Of a DNA stretch of 64,000 nt, positions 22,371 through 35,427 are shown one piece after another; the stretch's first letter is position 1; every line of letters begins with the position of its first letter. The stretch is from Anopheles merus (lineage: Eukaryota; Arthropoda; Insecta; Diptera; Culicidae), in assembly GCF_017562075.2 (NCBI RefSeq), contig NC_054081.1, positions 25,557,409 to 25,621,408 on the forward strand, written 5' to 3'. The notes under the pieces are model-generated. The model ran no database searches. It was not told where the DNA came from and saw only the letters and a list, made by a program, of their open reading frames with translations. Position numbers and translations under genes: made by a program.

Positions 22371-23311
22371 ATTCCTCCACAAGGGTCCTCAATTTTGGTG
22401 GATTTTTTAAGAAATAACTATCAAATTTCAGCTTTTAGCTAGCTATAATTTGTGCGTTTTAAACTGTTCGTGAGGTGCTATAGTTGTAACTGCTAAATTT
22501 ATGGGTGAAAAATCTGGTTGTCCTCACATCCGTAAAATCTCGAATCTGGAAAATGCAAGTTTCTTGTTTTGTCACTGTTACACTGTATGCATGGATTCGA
22601 ATTGTGTGTACGGTATGGACAATCGTTCAACGTTTAGGAGAAATAGTGTTACAATGTCGAGCTGGACTGTAATCACTGAAAAGGGAACCCTTCATTTCCG
22701 TTTGATTATGGATTGATAAAGATGTTTGATTGATGAAATGCAAATATAGTGCAACCCCTCATAACAAGTTCCCCTTGTAACGTTTTTTCGCATAACGAGC
22801 AAATCTCAATGCTCTAAAAATACCCTTCTTCCCAATAGGACAAAAGTAGAAAGCTTGGAGCAAAATAATCGTCTTTCTACCTCTATCCTCTATACCGCGC
22901 TTTCTTGCACTCATGCGCAAACGCTCGAGTATATTCTTTCAGAACTGTGTATTCGCAGTTCAACCCGTGCAGTGAGAATGAATGTCTTGATGTGCAGCGA
23001 AATTTGTCTCTGTATCTCACTCCCCCACCACCACACACCCACATACACATTCAGCGTTTTGAATCGCTCGGGTTAATGCGTAGAATCTCGCATAACGAGC
23101 TATTGAATTGTTGATCCCTATCCGAAATCGTGATCATTTCAATCCGAGACTCTCGAAGTTTCAATACTAAGTATTGTTACATATAAAGCAGTTTTCAAAA
23201 GAGGTACAGTATCGGACAAAATGATAGGGCCTTTTTTTCATCGAACCGCGCACTTATTTTACCACTTTACTTGTACACACACTTTACGCGCACTTGTTTT
23301 ACCGCGCGAGC

Positions 23312-23400
<89 letters not shown>

Positions 23401-23432
23401 TGTGTGTTTGTGTGTGTGTGTGTGTTTGTGTG
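23312..23432. repeat. (GT)n microsatellite
   Basis: About 120 bp of GT with a few TTTG interruptions. Valine/cysteine- or histidine/threonine-repeat reading frames across it are artefacts. Confidence 0.98.
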
Positions 23433-23824
23433 ATGCGAAATGGAAACGCGCGCAATAGCAATGAACTCGGCATTCCCTCACAGGTGTTTCTCCATCGCAG
23501 GCCATTGAAAGGTCTGCGTGCATCTCTGCGTTGAACGTTGTTTGCGCATGGGAAACTTTGTACGTACATTGAGCATGCACGCTGGTGTAATTTTCAATGC
23601 GCGTTTTGTTTCATGAGTGCGGCAGTATTCTATTTTCGGCCTAAATGGGTAGACGCTCACTGACTTACTCATTGAAAGTTTTTATCTATACGCCTTTTTC
23701 GCTGCTCGTCAATGATGTGGTTAATCGCGTATAAAAGCAGAACGCAGGCAGTGCACGGCATCATCCACGTCCAACTTTTTTACGAGTGCGTTCTTGACGG
23801 TCCAAGCAAGCAATATTTGTAACA

Positions 23825-24037
23825 ATGGGTCGAGGTAAACATTGTACCGATTATCAGCGCCATATCATAAAGCGAATGGGAGCTGCTGGCATTAAGCGCA
23901 AAACGATCGAATACGTGATCGAACGACTTTTGTGGTAAACGCGCTTCGGAAACCGAAACGCGCAAGTCACCCGCATGTCCTAGGAAAACCCCGGCGGAGG
24001 AATACCGTGAGATTGTTAATGTATCGAAGAAACGCTG
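23825..24037 (+). pseudogene. Tc1-like transposase N-terminal remnant
   Basis: An ATG at 23825 opens a 37-codon frame beginning MGRGKHCTDYQRHIIKRMG, typical of the first helix-turn-helix of Tc1-group transposases, ending at TAA 23936. Beyond the stop, another frame reads RKTPAEEYREIVNVSKKR, which resembles the linker and second helix-turn-helix region. At least one frameshift separates them, and the catalytic DDE part is absent. A possible terminus ACAGTATCGGACAAAATGAT lies at 23206-23225, without a partner. It would have bound element ends; now inactive. Confidence 0.6.
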
Positions 24038-24133
24038 ATCACAAAGGCGGTGGTCCAATATAACAACAAAAACCTAACCAAAAACACAAAAAAAAACTAT
24101 TTACAAATCGATCCGAAACGACATACTTGTGAC

Positions 24134-24387
<254 letters not shown>

Positions 24388-25566
24388 TTTTTCTTTCACA
24401 CCAAATCTCTGACTTGGAGCGTCGGCGTTCCGATTGAACCATCGCGACTTTGATCAGTGCGAACGGTTAAAACGACTTTTTGTATTGCGTTGTACGCAGC
24501 GTGCGCGCTAAAATTGTAAGAGTGCGCGTAGAGTGTATATGGGTGTGTGGGGGTGGGGGAGTGAGATACAGAGACAAATTTCGCTGCACATTAACACATA
24601 CATTCTCACTGCACGGGTTGAACTGCGAATACACAGTTCTGAGAGAATATACTCGAGCGCTCGCGCTTGAGAGCAAGCAAGCGCGGTATAAAGGATAGAG
24701 GGAGAAAAACAATTATTTTGCTCCAAGCTTTCTACTTTTGTTTCTTTGGGTAGAAGCGTGTATCACATGTTTGATGTGTATTTATGAGTGTGATTTTGCA
24801 TGGATTCTTCATCTGCTCTTTCGTGAAGGCGAGAATTTCAATACGAAGAGTTGATCAATGCATTTATGTTTCCAATTAGAGGTGTTCCGTATGGTTTTGA
24901 TCCATATAATTTATATAAACCTGCTTTTTCTTGACCTGGACTCAATTGTCACACAATTCATACAAATTGTATGCAAAAGAGCCTACCGCATAACGAGTTT
25001 TTTGCATAATAATTGAGTCGTTGCAACGGATTAAACTCGTTATGAGTTCCACTGTACTTCAACTCTCGCAAATGAGTGCAGGCAGGTGTAATATTCCATA
25101 TAAAACAAGGCAAAAGAGTTAGGTATTGTTCAAGCCAGGTTCAAATGTTTCATTAGGTTGTTGCGCGGTCTAATGAAGACGGACGGTTAGATGCTTTGGA
25201 CAACTAGAATGAGGCTGTTACATATTAATTAAGAAAAATGTTATTTTCCATTTATATTTGGATATTTCAACATTCATGTTTATAAATGGATTATTCAATA
25301 AAAAGAACAAAAATAATTATTTGTGAAAATCACATTCATAACGAGGTCATTGCATGTTTCATAATATTGTAATATTTCAATGATAATTGTCTGCTTTTGA
25401 AGAAAATATTGAGATTTTAAATTAATTATATCTGGCTATCCTGTATGATAGCTATAGGCCCCCAGTAAATTGTGAAAAATGATTTCAGCACATTTTTAAT
25501 TATTTTTTAAATCCATGTAACTTTTATAACAATCAATAAATGTTTTTGGCCATCTGTTTTGTATAG

Positions 25567-25793
25567 CTGCTTCTTCTTCTTCTTCTTCTTGTTCTTCTTT
25601 GGCATAACAATCGTTGTCGGTCAAGCCCTGCCTGTACCACATGTGGGCTTGGCTTTCAGTTACTCATGAATTACTCCCCATAGCAGGATAGTCAGTTCTA
25701 CGTATGGTGGCATAATCCATTTGGAGCTTGAACCCATGACAGTCTTGTTGTAAAGTCGTACGATTTGACGACTGTACCACGAGATCGGCCAAA
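25567..25793 (-). mobile_element. tRNA-derived SINE, copy 4
   Basis: Full-length with an expanded tail (TTCTTC repeated at 25571-25598 on the plus strand). Head and B box at the right (CATGGGTTCAAGCTCC on the minus strand). Perfect 9-bp duplication TTTGTATAG at 25558-25566 and 25794-25802. Confidence 0.9.
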
Positions 25794-26168
25794 TTTGTAT
25801 AGATACACTTGAATAAATTACGAAAGAAGGTTAATTTAACTTAAAATTTCATGAACTTTTTACGTTTAGTAATATGTTGTTGCATTGTTTGCATTTTCCA
25901 CAACATTGAATATACTGTTTGGCCTACTATTCACCACATTTTTCAATATTTTTGACAACCTTCTTTCAAGATGGCTCTAGACATCCTAATAAAACGTTTT
26001 TATCATTTTCTGAATTAATTTCGAAACCTAAACTTTTGCTATGTTTGCCTTGCTGACGTCGGAACGCCGAAATGTTGAAAGACGAAAGGATGGTTCCCGT
26101 AAAAGTACTGGATCATTTTGGTACGTAGATGCTGCATGCCATAGTACTAGGTATAAAATAAATTCTTA

Positions 26169-26296
26169 TTCTTCTTCTTCATATTCTTTGGTACAACTAC
26201 CGTTACCTATCAAAACTTGCCTGTACTATTAATGAGCTTGGCTTTCAGTGACTTATTGGTTACCCATAATAGGATGGTCAGTCCTACCTTTGTACA
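26169..26296 (-). mobile_element. 5'-truncated SINE copy
   Basis: Tail (TTCTTCTTC..TTCTTTGGTACAAC) and body (TTGCCTGTAC, GAGCTTGGCTTTCAGTGACT, AGGATGGTCAGTCCTAC) are present. The tRNA-like head with A and B boxes is missing. No clear duplication. Confidence 0.8.
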
Positions 26297-26744
26297 AATA
26301 TCATTAAAAGTTGATTTTTTTTTTCTGCAACACAACGCCAGTTAGGGATTTTTTTTAAATTGACTTTTTCAAAATATTGATCTTGATTTGGAAAAAAATA
26401 CTGAAATGATAAAATATTGATATTGATTGTATACCCAACAGGATTTTATAAGTAATGAAAAGTGCAGACAACAAAACAAAACATAAATGAGTGAATCAAA
26501 TCTATAAAATTAAAGTAAAATCGACCTTCTTGTAAAGTACTTTATTTTATTACGGCTATCGAAACTAGACAGTCAAAATAACGTCTATTAGTTATTTTAT
26601 AAGCTACATGGTTTCAACAGTTAAAAATTCACTTAATTCCTTTTTCACTGATACTAAAAAATACCTCATACTGACCGATCATATCTTTTGAAGGTATAGC
26701 AAAAACACTAAAAATAGGGGTGCGGTTATAGAAACTATTCACAG

Positions 26745-26790
26745 TGTATAGCTGGCTCTCATATATGATAGCCATGGCCCTCCAGTTGTT
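26745..26790. repeat. Dispersed CATATATGATAGCC word, one of three copies
   Basis: GCTGGCTCTCATATATGATA then GCCATGGCCCTCCAG occurs here. Related segments are at 25432-25470 (CTGGCTATCCTGTATGATAG then CTATAGGCCCCCAG) and 29632-29690 (GCCATGG, CATATATGATAACCAG, CCATGGCTATCATATG). The word is locally palindromic and may be an end of an unrecognised MITE. Confidence 0.4.
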
Positions 26791-26799
26791 ATAAGGTAG

Positions 26800-29320
26800 T
26801 GTGCAGGTTTAGTTTCATTTTGCTCTTGCAACCAATTATTTAACTTTGTGTACAAATTGCAAAGAAAATTGCTCTTACGAAACGATCGTATAATACAACA
26901 GTATTTCAAATGTGTAATTGATTAAAAGTGCTATAATTCATTGAATCTGTGGCATATTTTTAGTACATCACTTGTTACTTTCAATAGATGAAACCGAAAA
27001 TGGCAGTATGGAGAGCTAGTTGATGGTTTTTTTATACAATCCCGTTATATTGAGGGGGAAGCATGCTGGTTATTTTGCATTTTAGATTTTATTCCATGAT
27101 TAAATTTGTTTATGATGAAAAAGAGATTTATTTTGAATTACATTTATGCAACAAAAAAATTAATTGACATGTTTATTGAACAAACATATTATTTCCATTC
27201 ACTCCATAACTCTCAGTTCCGTACAGACACAGTTCCTTATTTTTTAATTAACGCCATATGTCAAGCACTATTTTTTAAAACTAAGTAAAAGTAAAATAAT
27301 GATTTCAATCGCCTTACGCAAATCAAGTTTAATTGTTCAATAAAACATTACGGTTTATTCCCGTACATGTGACCTGTCAAAAATGTTTTCAATATAGCCT
27401 TGTTATAAGCCCACCTGTGTATTATACCTACTTTGGAAACAAAATGACGCGATGAAATGGATCAATAAAATCGATTATTTATTCCATATATGTATGGTTT
27501 CCAAAGTCAATCCAGTTTCTCAATTATCGATAAATATTAAAAAGCATGAACTAATGCGATAAAATGCCATTAAACGACCAATTGGTGTAATTAATCAACT
27601 TACAACATGCTAAACAATATGTATATAAATCCCATAAACTCTACATGTGTATTACGTACTATCATGCGTAAGTACAAAATTATGACGAAACACTATTGAA
27701 AGAAGAATGAAGGCTATTCACATAACATGATAGGACAAAATATGATCTAATCTAGTTTACGATACACGATACTGAGATCACTGCAAAAAAACACGTAAAA
27801 AATCAGAATGAACACGACAAATATATACACAGAATACAAAACGAGACTACAAAAAACAAACAAGGAATCCTACTAATAAAACTTTGCAGAAAACAATCGG
27901 AATCTATTGTGAGAAGATATAATTTTGTACATCATGTCTAATGCAGGTATTAACGTCTTCCTATGCTATGCTGTCTATTATTAATATAAAAATGAAGGAT
28001 AGTAAAACAAATAACTGTGGAATAATATGTAAGAAAAAACTGAGGTGTTAAAATTAAAGACAAAAACTACTTAATATGATAAAAATTGTCCTATGACGAT
28101 TGATAGTAGACGACGAGAATCATTTTGAAAAATCCTACCCTACATAATAAAAAAAAAAATCAATAATAATGCAATTTGAATGACAGAGCAAATTCATTTG
28201 AGAACGAACTATTATATAAAATTATACATTTGAACAGCTATTAGGTTGCACCATTATAATGCTTTTAGGGCAGGGGTGTTACATGATAATGAAAATAAAA
28301 CGTACAATTAACCAGTTGAAGAACCAGTTCAGAGTATAGAAGCGTAACCATCGGTTCTACATTTCATCACTGATGTTGTGTATTTCCAGTGGTTCAAATA
28401 TTGGGTATAAAACAATCACATGCTGAATGTAGAACTCAAAAGACAAGCACAAAAACACGAAGACATGTAACGTACATCATGAACGTGGTAGTTAATAATA
28501 TATTGAACACTTACAGTCGATTGAGGGTATCTTTTCTACAAATGAAATGTGGTTGAATGCAATAGCATAATGAAAATATATTTATAAAAAGATATGAATG
28601 CATAAATATTTATTTATGGTAGGGGAACATTATAAAATGGATGAAAAGCAAAAGAATAAGTGTGTGTTCGAAAAAAAGCCATCCAAATATAGAGAAAATT
28701 TTACAAACTGTGTCATACGAATCCAGCATTATGTGGTACGTGTGGCATCTCAAAACATACGGACGACATAACTTGAAAAGTTAGGTGTACTGTTGTGTCC
28801 TCCGATCTCCAGTCGCACAACCAACGAAAAAAGAGGAAAATTCATGATAAATATATGATGAGTTGCAAAACTAAGAATGGCTACATGGCTGATGATGATT
28901 GCAAATTCTTGGCTTTGAGAATTTAAAGGAAAATACAAACATACACACTCAATCAAAACTATTAGATTGGTGAGTAACTATTGTTGTAACTGTGGAGATG
29001 TCAGAATAAAAACAAGAACATAAATACTTGTATAAGATACGCCTATTTTATTGAAAGAAATTATTACATGAACACGTTTAGCGTAAGTATAAAAACAAGT
29101 AAATAATACACTCAAACACAGTAATTTACAAAATTGGTCCCTAGCAAATTCAGCTTAGTAGCTGCCGACGAAATTTGTAGCAAGGGGCACAAGTCTGCAG
29201 TATATGATCTGGGACGGACATCATTGAAGACTGTGATTTATCCTTTTCCTTGTAGTTTTTCCTACTCTAAGATTATTTCAACGATAAAATATAATACATT
29301 TCTACGGTAAGCATCTCGGA
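26800..29320. other. AT-rich intergenic DNA
   Basis: A long stretch without coding frames above about 70 codons, no terminal repeats and no shared repeat families. Purine-rich A runs are common. It could be intron or intergenic spacer; the sequence does not say. Confidence 0.4.
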
Positions 29321-29330
29321 ACCCATCTTA

Positions 29331-29574
29331 CAGGGTTCTCACGATTTATTCGTCAGTTCCCACGATTTTTTGGTGCGTTCCCACGATTTTTTGATCGTAT
29401 CAAATAGATTTTAGGTTCGTTCCCATAATTTATTGGTATTTTCCGATTGGATATCAATACAATTAGACCAAATACTTCTGGAAAACGGCGAAAAAATCGT
29501 GGGGACGCACCAAAAAAATATGAGAACACAGCAAAAATTGATGGGAACCAACCAATAAATCGTGGAAAATCCTG
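29331..29574. mobile_element. 244-bp MITE, CAGGGTT termini, TA target
   Basis: CAGGGTTCTCACGATTTATT at the left is inverted at the right as AATAAATCGTGGAAAATCCTG. TA flanks both ends (29329-29330, 29575-29576). The phrase TTCCCACGATTTTTTG is repeated two to three times on the left and inverted on the right (AAAAAATCGTGGGGACGC). Confidence 0.7.
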
Positions 29575-29689
29575 TAAAGAGCTCGACCGCCAGCCAATCG
29601 TTTCTCTGGTAGACTCTTAATAATTTTAGTGCCATGGCTTGCATATATGATAACCAGTTATGTTTCCTGGGGTGCCATGGCTATCATAT

Positions 29690-31610
29690 GTAATACGATG
29701 ATCGTACAACTGTACCTCGAGTACCGTCGCGGTAGGTCAGTTTTTACTGATATGAGACGAGGTGGAATAAAACTTCTTTCGAGCGAACTTTTCGACACTT
29801 GATCGTCCAGGCGATCATAGAAACCCAGAAGAGGTTTCCCTTACTGGAAACGTTGGAGTTTAGAAGCCTTACCTTGGGTAGGGGGACATAACTAAACTCT
29901 TGAAATAAGTTAGGAGGCGAAGTTTATAAGCAGCGTAACGACTCTTGACAGTCCTAACCCGACAGGCAATTGACGTTTAATACTATGGCGAGGAGTGTTG
30001 AAACGCATGGAAGAGCAGTAAGAAACACGGACGAGCACTAATGAACTGCAACTGTGTGCGTGCAACAGCACCAAACGGCATGTGACGACGTACAGTGTGT
30101 GGATGTGTGTGTATACTTTTAGGCAGCGAAGATGGATCGAGGTTATGTTTACAAAGTGAACGAGATTGATGCAGAAGCGTCTTTGTAATAAACATGTATT
30201 TAGTTGCATATTTTCAGTGTAATAGTTTGTAATATGAACTTAAAAGTATTGACCAATGTTGCTATTCAATTGTGTGCTGTTGGCGAATATTGAAGCATTC
30301 AAATATTGAAGCTTCCTATGTTAGTTTGTTGTGCTTAGTGTGAAGCAAAAATGTGTGCTAAAGTGTTATAAATTAGACATATTTAAACGTATCCGTCTTA
30401 TGTTTGGTTGTACCCATTTAATTTTCCATATTTTTGGGTGTCCTTATCGTTTACCAGGAGAAACAGATTGGAGGTTAGAGGGAGATACGTGTAGCTATTT
30501 CGCCTCCGCAGAAAGTTATGTTAAATAAAATTGTTGTATGTGTAATTTTTCATTAAGCTGAAATTAAATGACTAATTGGATAAAATTAACCGTTTAACAT
30601 TACGAATAATCGATGTTATCAGTGTTCTTCAGGAGTGTTCCAAGCTGTCCGAAGACACACAAATCCGATTCACCATCCGATTCGTATGCACCCAGCGGAT
30701 TTCATGCGAAGGATATTGGAAAGCCATCAAAGAAATGGGCATGATGGTAAGGAAACTTTGATCCTTTTTACTTTTAGATTTCTTATCTTAATTTTTGTTT
30801 GCAACCTTGGATCGTCGTCGCGGGTCTTATGGGAACTGCGCTGTCAGAGCAACAACCGGATGAGCATTTCGTTCCAGGTGGAAATCATCTCAAGTTTGGG
30901 AATTGAAGAGAGTTACGGCACACTGTGAACATCGTTGTAAACAATCGATGGTAACATTTATGTATAGCTTATGAAAGCATATGTTTATCTAATTATTGAT
31001 TAATTCGTTTATTTATTAATTTGAGCATAAGCGCTCCATCGACGTATGTTTTTTGTTGTTCGTTTTAGAAAATTGCTCCAACGGAACAGCCTGGCCTTTC
31101 TCGGGCTTAGTTTTTGTTGCTTCACCGCGACGATTGATATCACAGTTTGCTATGGTCGCATTGTCGTCGTGTAATCATGTTATGGCTGTTAACGCACTTT
31201 GTTTATAGCTATTTTTATTTATTATCTATTTCCCGGAATATCGTTAGCGTTGTTCCTCTTAATAAGACGGAAGACGTTTAAAATTAGCACCTGTGTCAAT
31301 CGTCAAACGGTTGACAGTGGGCAATAAAGTACTATAAATGATAGGAGCAAAAACGCAGCAAAAACTGATATCTGCTTCTATCCTTTGAGTGTAACTGCAA
31401 AATCATCTTCAGCTAGTTTTGCTTCAAAAACTTTTTTTCCATGGCTAAACTCTGCGCATTTCTTCTTATACCTTTCATAGGATTCAGTATTGTGAACTGC
31501 TCATTTAAAATCACCATTATCTGAGCACTGCGTGCATCAATTTTCATTAACAGCATCCAACAACGAGGGCAGCATCTTCCAGAATGCTCTGTAGAATTAA
31601 TTGAAAAGAC
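29690..31610. other. Mixed-composition DNA without a supported gene
   Basis: Less AT-rich than its surroundings at 29700-30130. Open frames up to about 99 codons occur on both strands, but none shows a known domain or a coherent exon structure. A host exon cannot be excluded. Confidence 0.35.
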
Positions 31611-31613
31611 TGC

Positions 31614-32141
31614 TTAATTTGATCCTGCTGCAGTCTGGTGTTCATCGTCGGTGATCATCTTTATTGGCGACGAAGGCAGCACAGGTTCGTACACCGAAAA
31701 CGTAGCAGAACTCGTTGTCGGTTTCAGATAACTTTTCCTGGTTATATTTTCAGGCAAATTTATCACAACAGGACCATTTGCTCGTTCAGTCGTTATGTAC
31801 GATGTACCGGCGCTTGTCGATGGCTCTTGGTTACCCCCATCAACTATCTTGCCTGGCGGTCGGATCTGGCTAGGAACACTGGTAAAATTTTGCTCAGATA
31901 TAGCAGTACTCGTTGATGGTTTTTGAACATTAACGCTAATCATTTTGGCTGGTGTACGGCTCACAACACAAACAGATCCTCCAGCAGCCGCTATCACCGA
32001 TGCAGAAGCACTGGTGGGTAATTGTTGTCTTACAACAGCAGTCTTCATACCACGCTGATTCTTCGTAGCATGAACTTCGGCAAACGATGCAATCGATGGT
32101 AATGCAGATCCCGTCAAAGCTTGTTGTCTACCGGTCTTCAT
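31614..32141 (-). CDS. Ser/Thr/Pro-rich reading frame of unknown nature
   Basis: A 175-codon open frame rich in S, T, P, A and Q, with loosely repeated phrases such as RQQLPTSAS, QKPSTSTA, QEPSTSAGTS and LKPTTSSA. Similar phrases (RQLPKTSA, VQQLKVTDA) can be read in nearby frames up to about 32480, so it may be the end of a longer low-complexity protein broken by frameshifts, or a repeat-born open frame. No catalytic or DNA-binding motif was recognised. It could be a disordered segment of a transposon or host protein. No start context or splice evidence decides the point. Confidence 0.25.
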   Translation of the reverse strand: MKTGRQQALTGSALPSIASFAEVHATKNQRGMKTAVVRQQLPTSASASVIAAAGGSVCVVSRTPAKMISVNVQKPSTSTAISEQNFTSVPSQIRPPGKIVDGGNQEPSTSAGTSYITTERANGPVVINLPENITRKSYLKPTTSSATFSVYEPVLPSSPIKMITDDEHQTAAGSN

Positions 32142-32499
32142 GCCTGATTCCTACGGTAGAGCATCAGCAACCGGTACCAATGATAGCGCAGCAGTAGAAG
32201 TTGATGGTTGCTGTCCATGTTGCTGGCCTAACGGACGGAATGGTGCAGATTACCATCACCGGCATTCGAGACCAGCGCTGACACTGCATCCGTTACCTTC
32301 AGCTGTTGAACAACACGGACTGGCATTCTTTGTTGACTGATCCGTGCGCGCTGACCGGCCACTGAAACTACCGATTGCGCTGCACTTGTTTTCGGAAGTT
32401 GTCGAACAACACGGACTGGTACATCTGACTGACGAAACGATTACACATCCGTAATGGCCGAGGGCATCACTTGCAAAGAAAGTGGTACTTGAGACTCTT

Positions 32500-33420
32500 C
32501 CACAACTTCCTTTTATACTGCATTTCGAGTTGCCGGTGCGCAGACTTATGAATGAATGGGAGAAGTCTAAGGACTTGTGAAGAAGAAATAGGATATGGTG
32601 TGATATCGAATATTGTGCCTGTTGCTTGTACTACCGAATGTCGCCAAGCTACTCATCACATATCCACGTTTTATGTCCCCATTCTTGGTGTTTCCGGGTT
32701 ATTCGCCATCGCACTGTAGTCGGATCATACTCCATCTGTCCTGCTTCGATTATTGCCTCCACAAAGACAAAATTAGAGCACGCGTTGCTATTCCTCATCC
32801 TACGGCACCGTCTGGATAATGTGGGAGTCACTCCGTGAAACAGCGGAAAACCCCGTGAGTCACCGGGCACCAACATGCATATCGACTGAAACTTGGATCC
32901 TTGCTAAATTGAAGCAAAGTTGAAGTAAGTCTGACAGTATCTAAAGTAATAGAAAGACAGTTTGATAAACTGGTTAACATCGTTTATTTTTTCATTTTAG
33001 CTAATATGCCGTGCGAAAAAGCAAAATAATTATTTCATTTTAATGTTTATTAAGCTAAACTGACGTTATATTTTTCATCTAAAACGTTTTTGATTTTCTA
33101 ATCCCGTTTAGGCGTCGTGTATCAGATCGCAACTGCTAATAATTTCGTCGTGTGAGGCGGACTGTTATGGATGTACCAAATCTTCAGTGATGATGAATGC
33201 GTTCATGCATCTACGAGCCGGTAACTGGCGGTATCCAGATCATCGTCGTACTGTTAGCTTACCTAAACTACCGAAATTAGCGACAGTGTAAAATGTAAGA
33301 GAAAGACAAATTGACGATTAAAATAATGTTATCAAAATTAATGGTTTACATGGATTGCGCTCCACTAACAATATTTTTCTCTTATATTGTCTATTTCAGC
33401 TGTGCTGTGAGAATTACAGC
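32500..33420. other. Unassigned DNA
   Basis: Short frames occur on both strands. At about 33115-33295 a coding-like stretch is seen on the plus strand, but without a family match. CGAACAACACGGACTGG is repeated at about 32306 and 32400. Confidence 0.3.
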
Positions 33421-33428
33421 TGGCTCTC

Positions 33429-33572
33429 ATACGGACGTTACACGAGGCGTAAACTCAAAAAATTTACGTTTGATTTGTATGGGAGAGCGTAAACTTCCTG
33501 TCAAAAGATTTTAGGGTTGTATGGCTGAAATTTAGTTTACGCCAAAGTTTACGCTTCGTATGACGTCCGTAT
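33429..33572. mobile_element. 144-bp MITE with ATACGGACGT ends
   Basis: ATACGGACGTTACACGAGGC then GTAAACT at the left is inverted at the right (AGTTTACGCTTCGTATGACG then TCCGTAT). The right half repeats GTTTACGC twice. No convincing target duplication. Overlapping open frames (for example 33532-33981 minus) are not supported as genes. Confidence 0.55.
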
Positions 33573-33579
33573 CACAACC

Positions 33580-34530
33580 GTCTGGAAGCCGCAACGAGTT
33601 AGTAACATCAAGATCATCACCACCGCACATAGCGCAGCATATTGAAGCAAGCCCAAGCAACAACAGCAACCACCTGCAGCAAACGTACGCCGAACGAATG
33701 GACGTGATAGACGCGTTATAATTGCAAGGCGATACTTGCGCTCTGAAAATGCTAGCACAGATGTTTGAGCCACAGATGTGACGTTTCGAGAGTGTAAAAA
33801 CATGCCTGGCCCACAGGTACGCAAAAGCCGCGCCCAAATCTATGGTATAGTATTGGGTGTTAGCTCGTCCGCTAGCACCGGTTACGCTGGTGCTGGTAGG
33901 AAACGTACAAATGAAAAAATATGTAAAATTGTCCCCCTTATTCCTTTGTACATCCAAGAAACGACCACGAACTATTAGCATGAAATGTACTTGACTGATA
34001 ATATTCTTCTTTCTTTAGTTTCAGATAAGCCGTTCTCATCAATGACATACCATGTAGGTTGGTTAGTTACACTTAATCACGAAGGACTCGATGACGACGC
34101 AACTCTTGCACGTTCGTCATCATACTATCATTTCAACTGGAGGCATGTTTGTTTAGGCGGCTATAACAAATTGTTTAAACATGTTCAATGAAACAAACAT
34201 GTTGTTTTGGCTTCCAATAATTAATGGTAATGTATTGCATTCTCAACGCTTTATTTATATGAAACGCAAATAACTTTCTTTACTTATTTTATGTTTTATA
34301 TTTTAATTTAATTACAGGTGAATGCTGGAAATCTCCGTGATAACCGTTTTCGTGCGCTAAATAAGGTTTGTATGAAAAATAGTGTATTTTTAGAATATTT
34401 AATTTTCAATAAAGTAACGGTCAATTTGAAAATAAGCTGTGTTGATATACAACCCGAATGAAAGAATTTCACGGATAAACGAAAGTAAACAATACACGAA
34501 AGAACGAGAGGTCCGTTTCATCCGAACCCC
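33580..34530. other. Unassigned DNA
   Basis: A CAGCAGCAAC-like low-complexity stretch at about 33645-33690. The rest shows no repeat or gene that I can support. Confidence 0.3.
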
Positions 34531-34541
34531 CCCACGCTCAA

Positions 34542-34883
34542 TCATGACTTCCGTTGGGCGCCTGAGGAAAAAAAAAAGGAAATGGCAGATAAGAGATAAG
34601 GAACATCAAGCTCATTAAGGATGACGCTGGCAATGAAACAAGCTTGCAAGTGCGAGTGGCGAGTTTTTATCGAGTCCAGGCCCAAGAGTCGACAACGATG
34701 TGGATGAGACGGGATTACTGCATTATCATGACCCGAAAGAAAACGCCTCGTGGCAAGTCGAGTAAATTTGCGTTGAGCACCTTCCAATCTAGCAATATCC
34801 TGCACATTATTGGGGAACCAAACCACACAAGCGTAATCGAGAATGGGGCGTACCCAGCAACAATAGAGAGACTTGAGACACAA
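34542..34883 (-). pseudogene. LINE (Jockey/CR1-like) C-terminal fragment
   Basis: The frame reads VRPILDYACVVWFPN, LEGAQRKFTR and LLGLDSIKTRH. These are the standard signature of the region after the RT domain in Jockey- and CR1-type LINE proteins (VRP.LEY...VW, LE..Q..F.R, L.L..L..RR). It differs from the LINE at 19.7-21.7 kb. No RT motifs remain upstream, so it is a scrap, probably with 3' UTR down to about 34500. Confidence 0.65.
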
Positions 34884-35219
34884 GGGATCACGGATAAAAT
34901 GAGACAGACGGGTATGTTGCGCGTTTCTTTTGTTTTCGATAAATGTGTCTCAATGGTTTTTTTCTATGGACGGTATGGTATGTTTCTATGGCGTGGATTG
35001 ATTTGCTGATGTAATATAATGAATGTGTTGCAATAGTGTGATTTGGCTTCCCGAAGTGTGTTACAATGAGTCTGTAGTTGATATATCTTAAATATATATT
35101 GTGTTAATGATGAAGAGGAAGTTTTGGTAAATGATGAAGACACGATGTTGTTGCTTAGAACTCTGGAACTTGACTAAATTTAGTTAGGAAAAACACTCGC
35201 TTATATACTTCAGAATTCG

Positions 35220-35280
35220 GGAATTCGAGCTGCACTTGCGGGAATTCGAGCTGCACTTGCGGGAATTCGAGCTACACGAT
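35220..35280. repeat. Three tandem copies of a 21-bp unit
   Basis: GGAATTCGAGCTGCACTTGC plus G is repeated at 35220, 35241 and 35262, the third copy being cut short. It lies between the left LTR remnant and the integrase remnant of the mdg1-like element. Confidence 0.85.
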
Positions 35281-35427
35281 ACCGATCTACAGCAGTTTGC
35301 ACTGCGTAATAGAATTATGATTAAGTTCTTTTTACACGTAGTCAATTTACTGGAAAGCGCCCTCTACCTTACGCTAGGCGTACTAAGGATGACGCGTTAC
35401 CATTACGCTTGCCGTAACATATTGTTT

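Noticed and set aside
33532..33981. A 149-codon minus-strand frame
   Set aside because: Starts beyond and ends within the 33429-33572 MITE; no domain seen.
35220..35280. CRISPR-like direct repeats
   Set aside because: The units abut without spacers and the DNA is eukaryotic; a simple tandem repeat.
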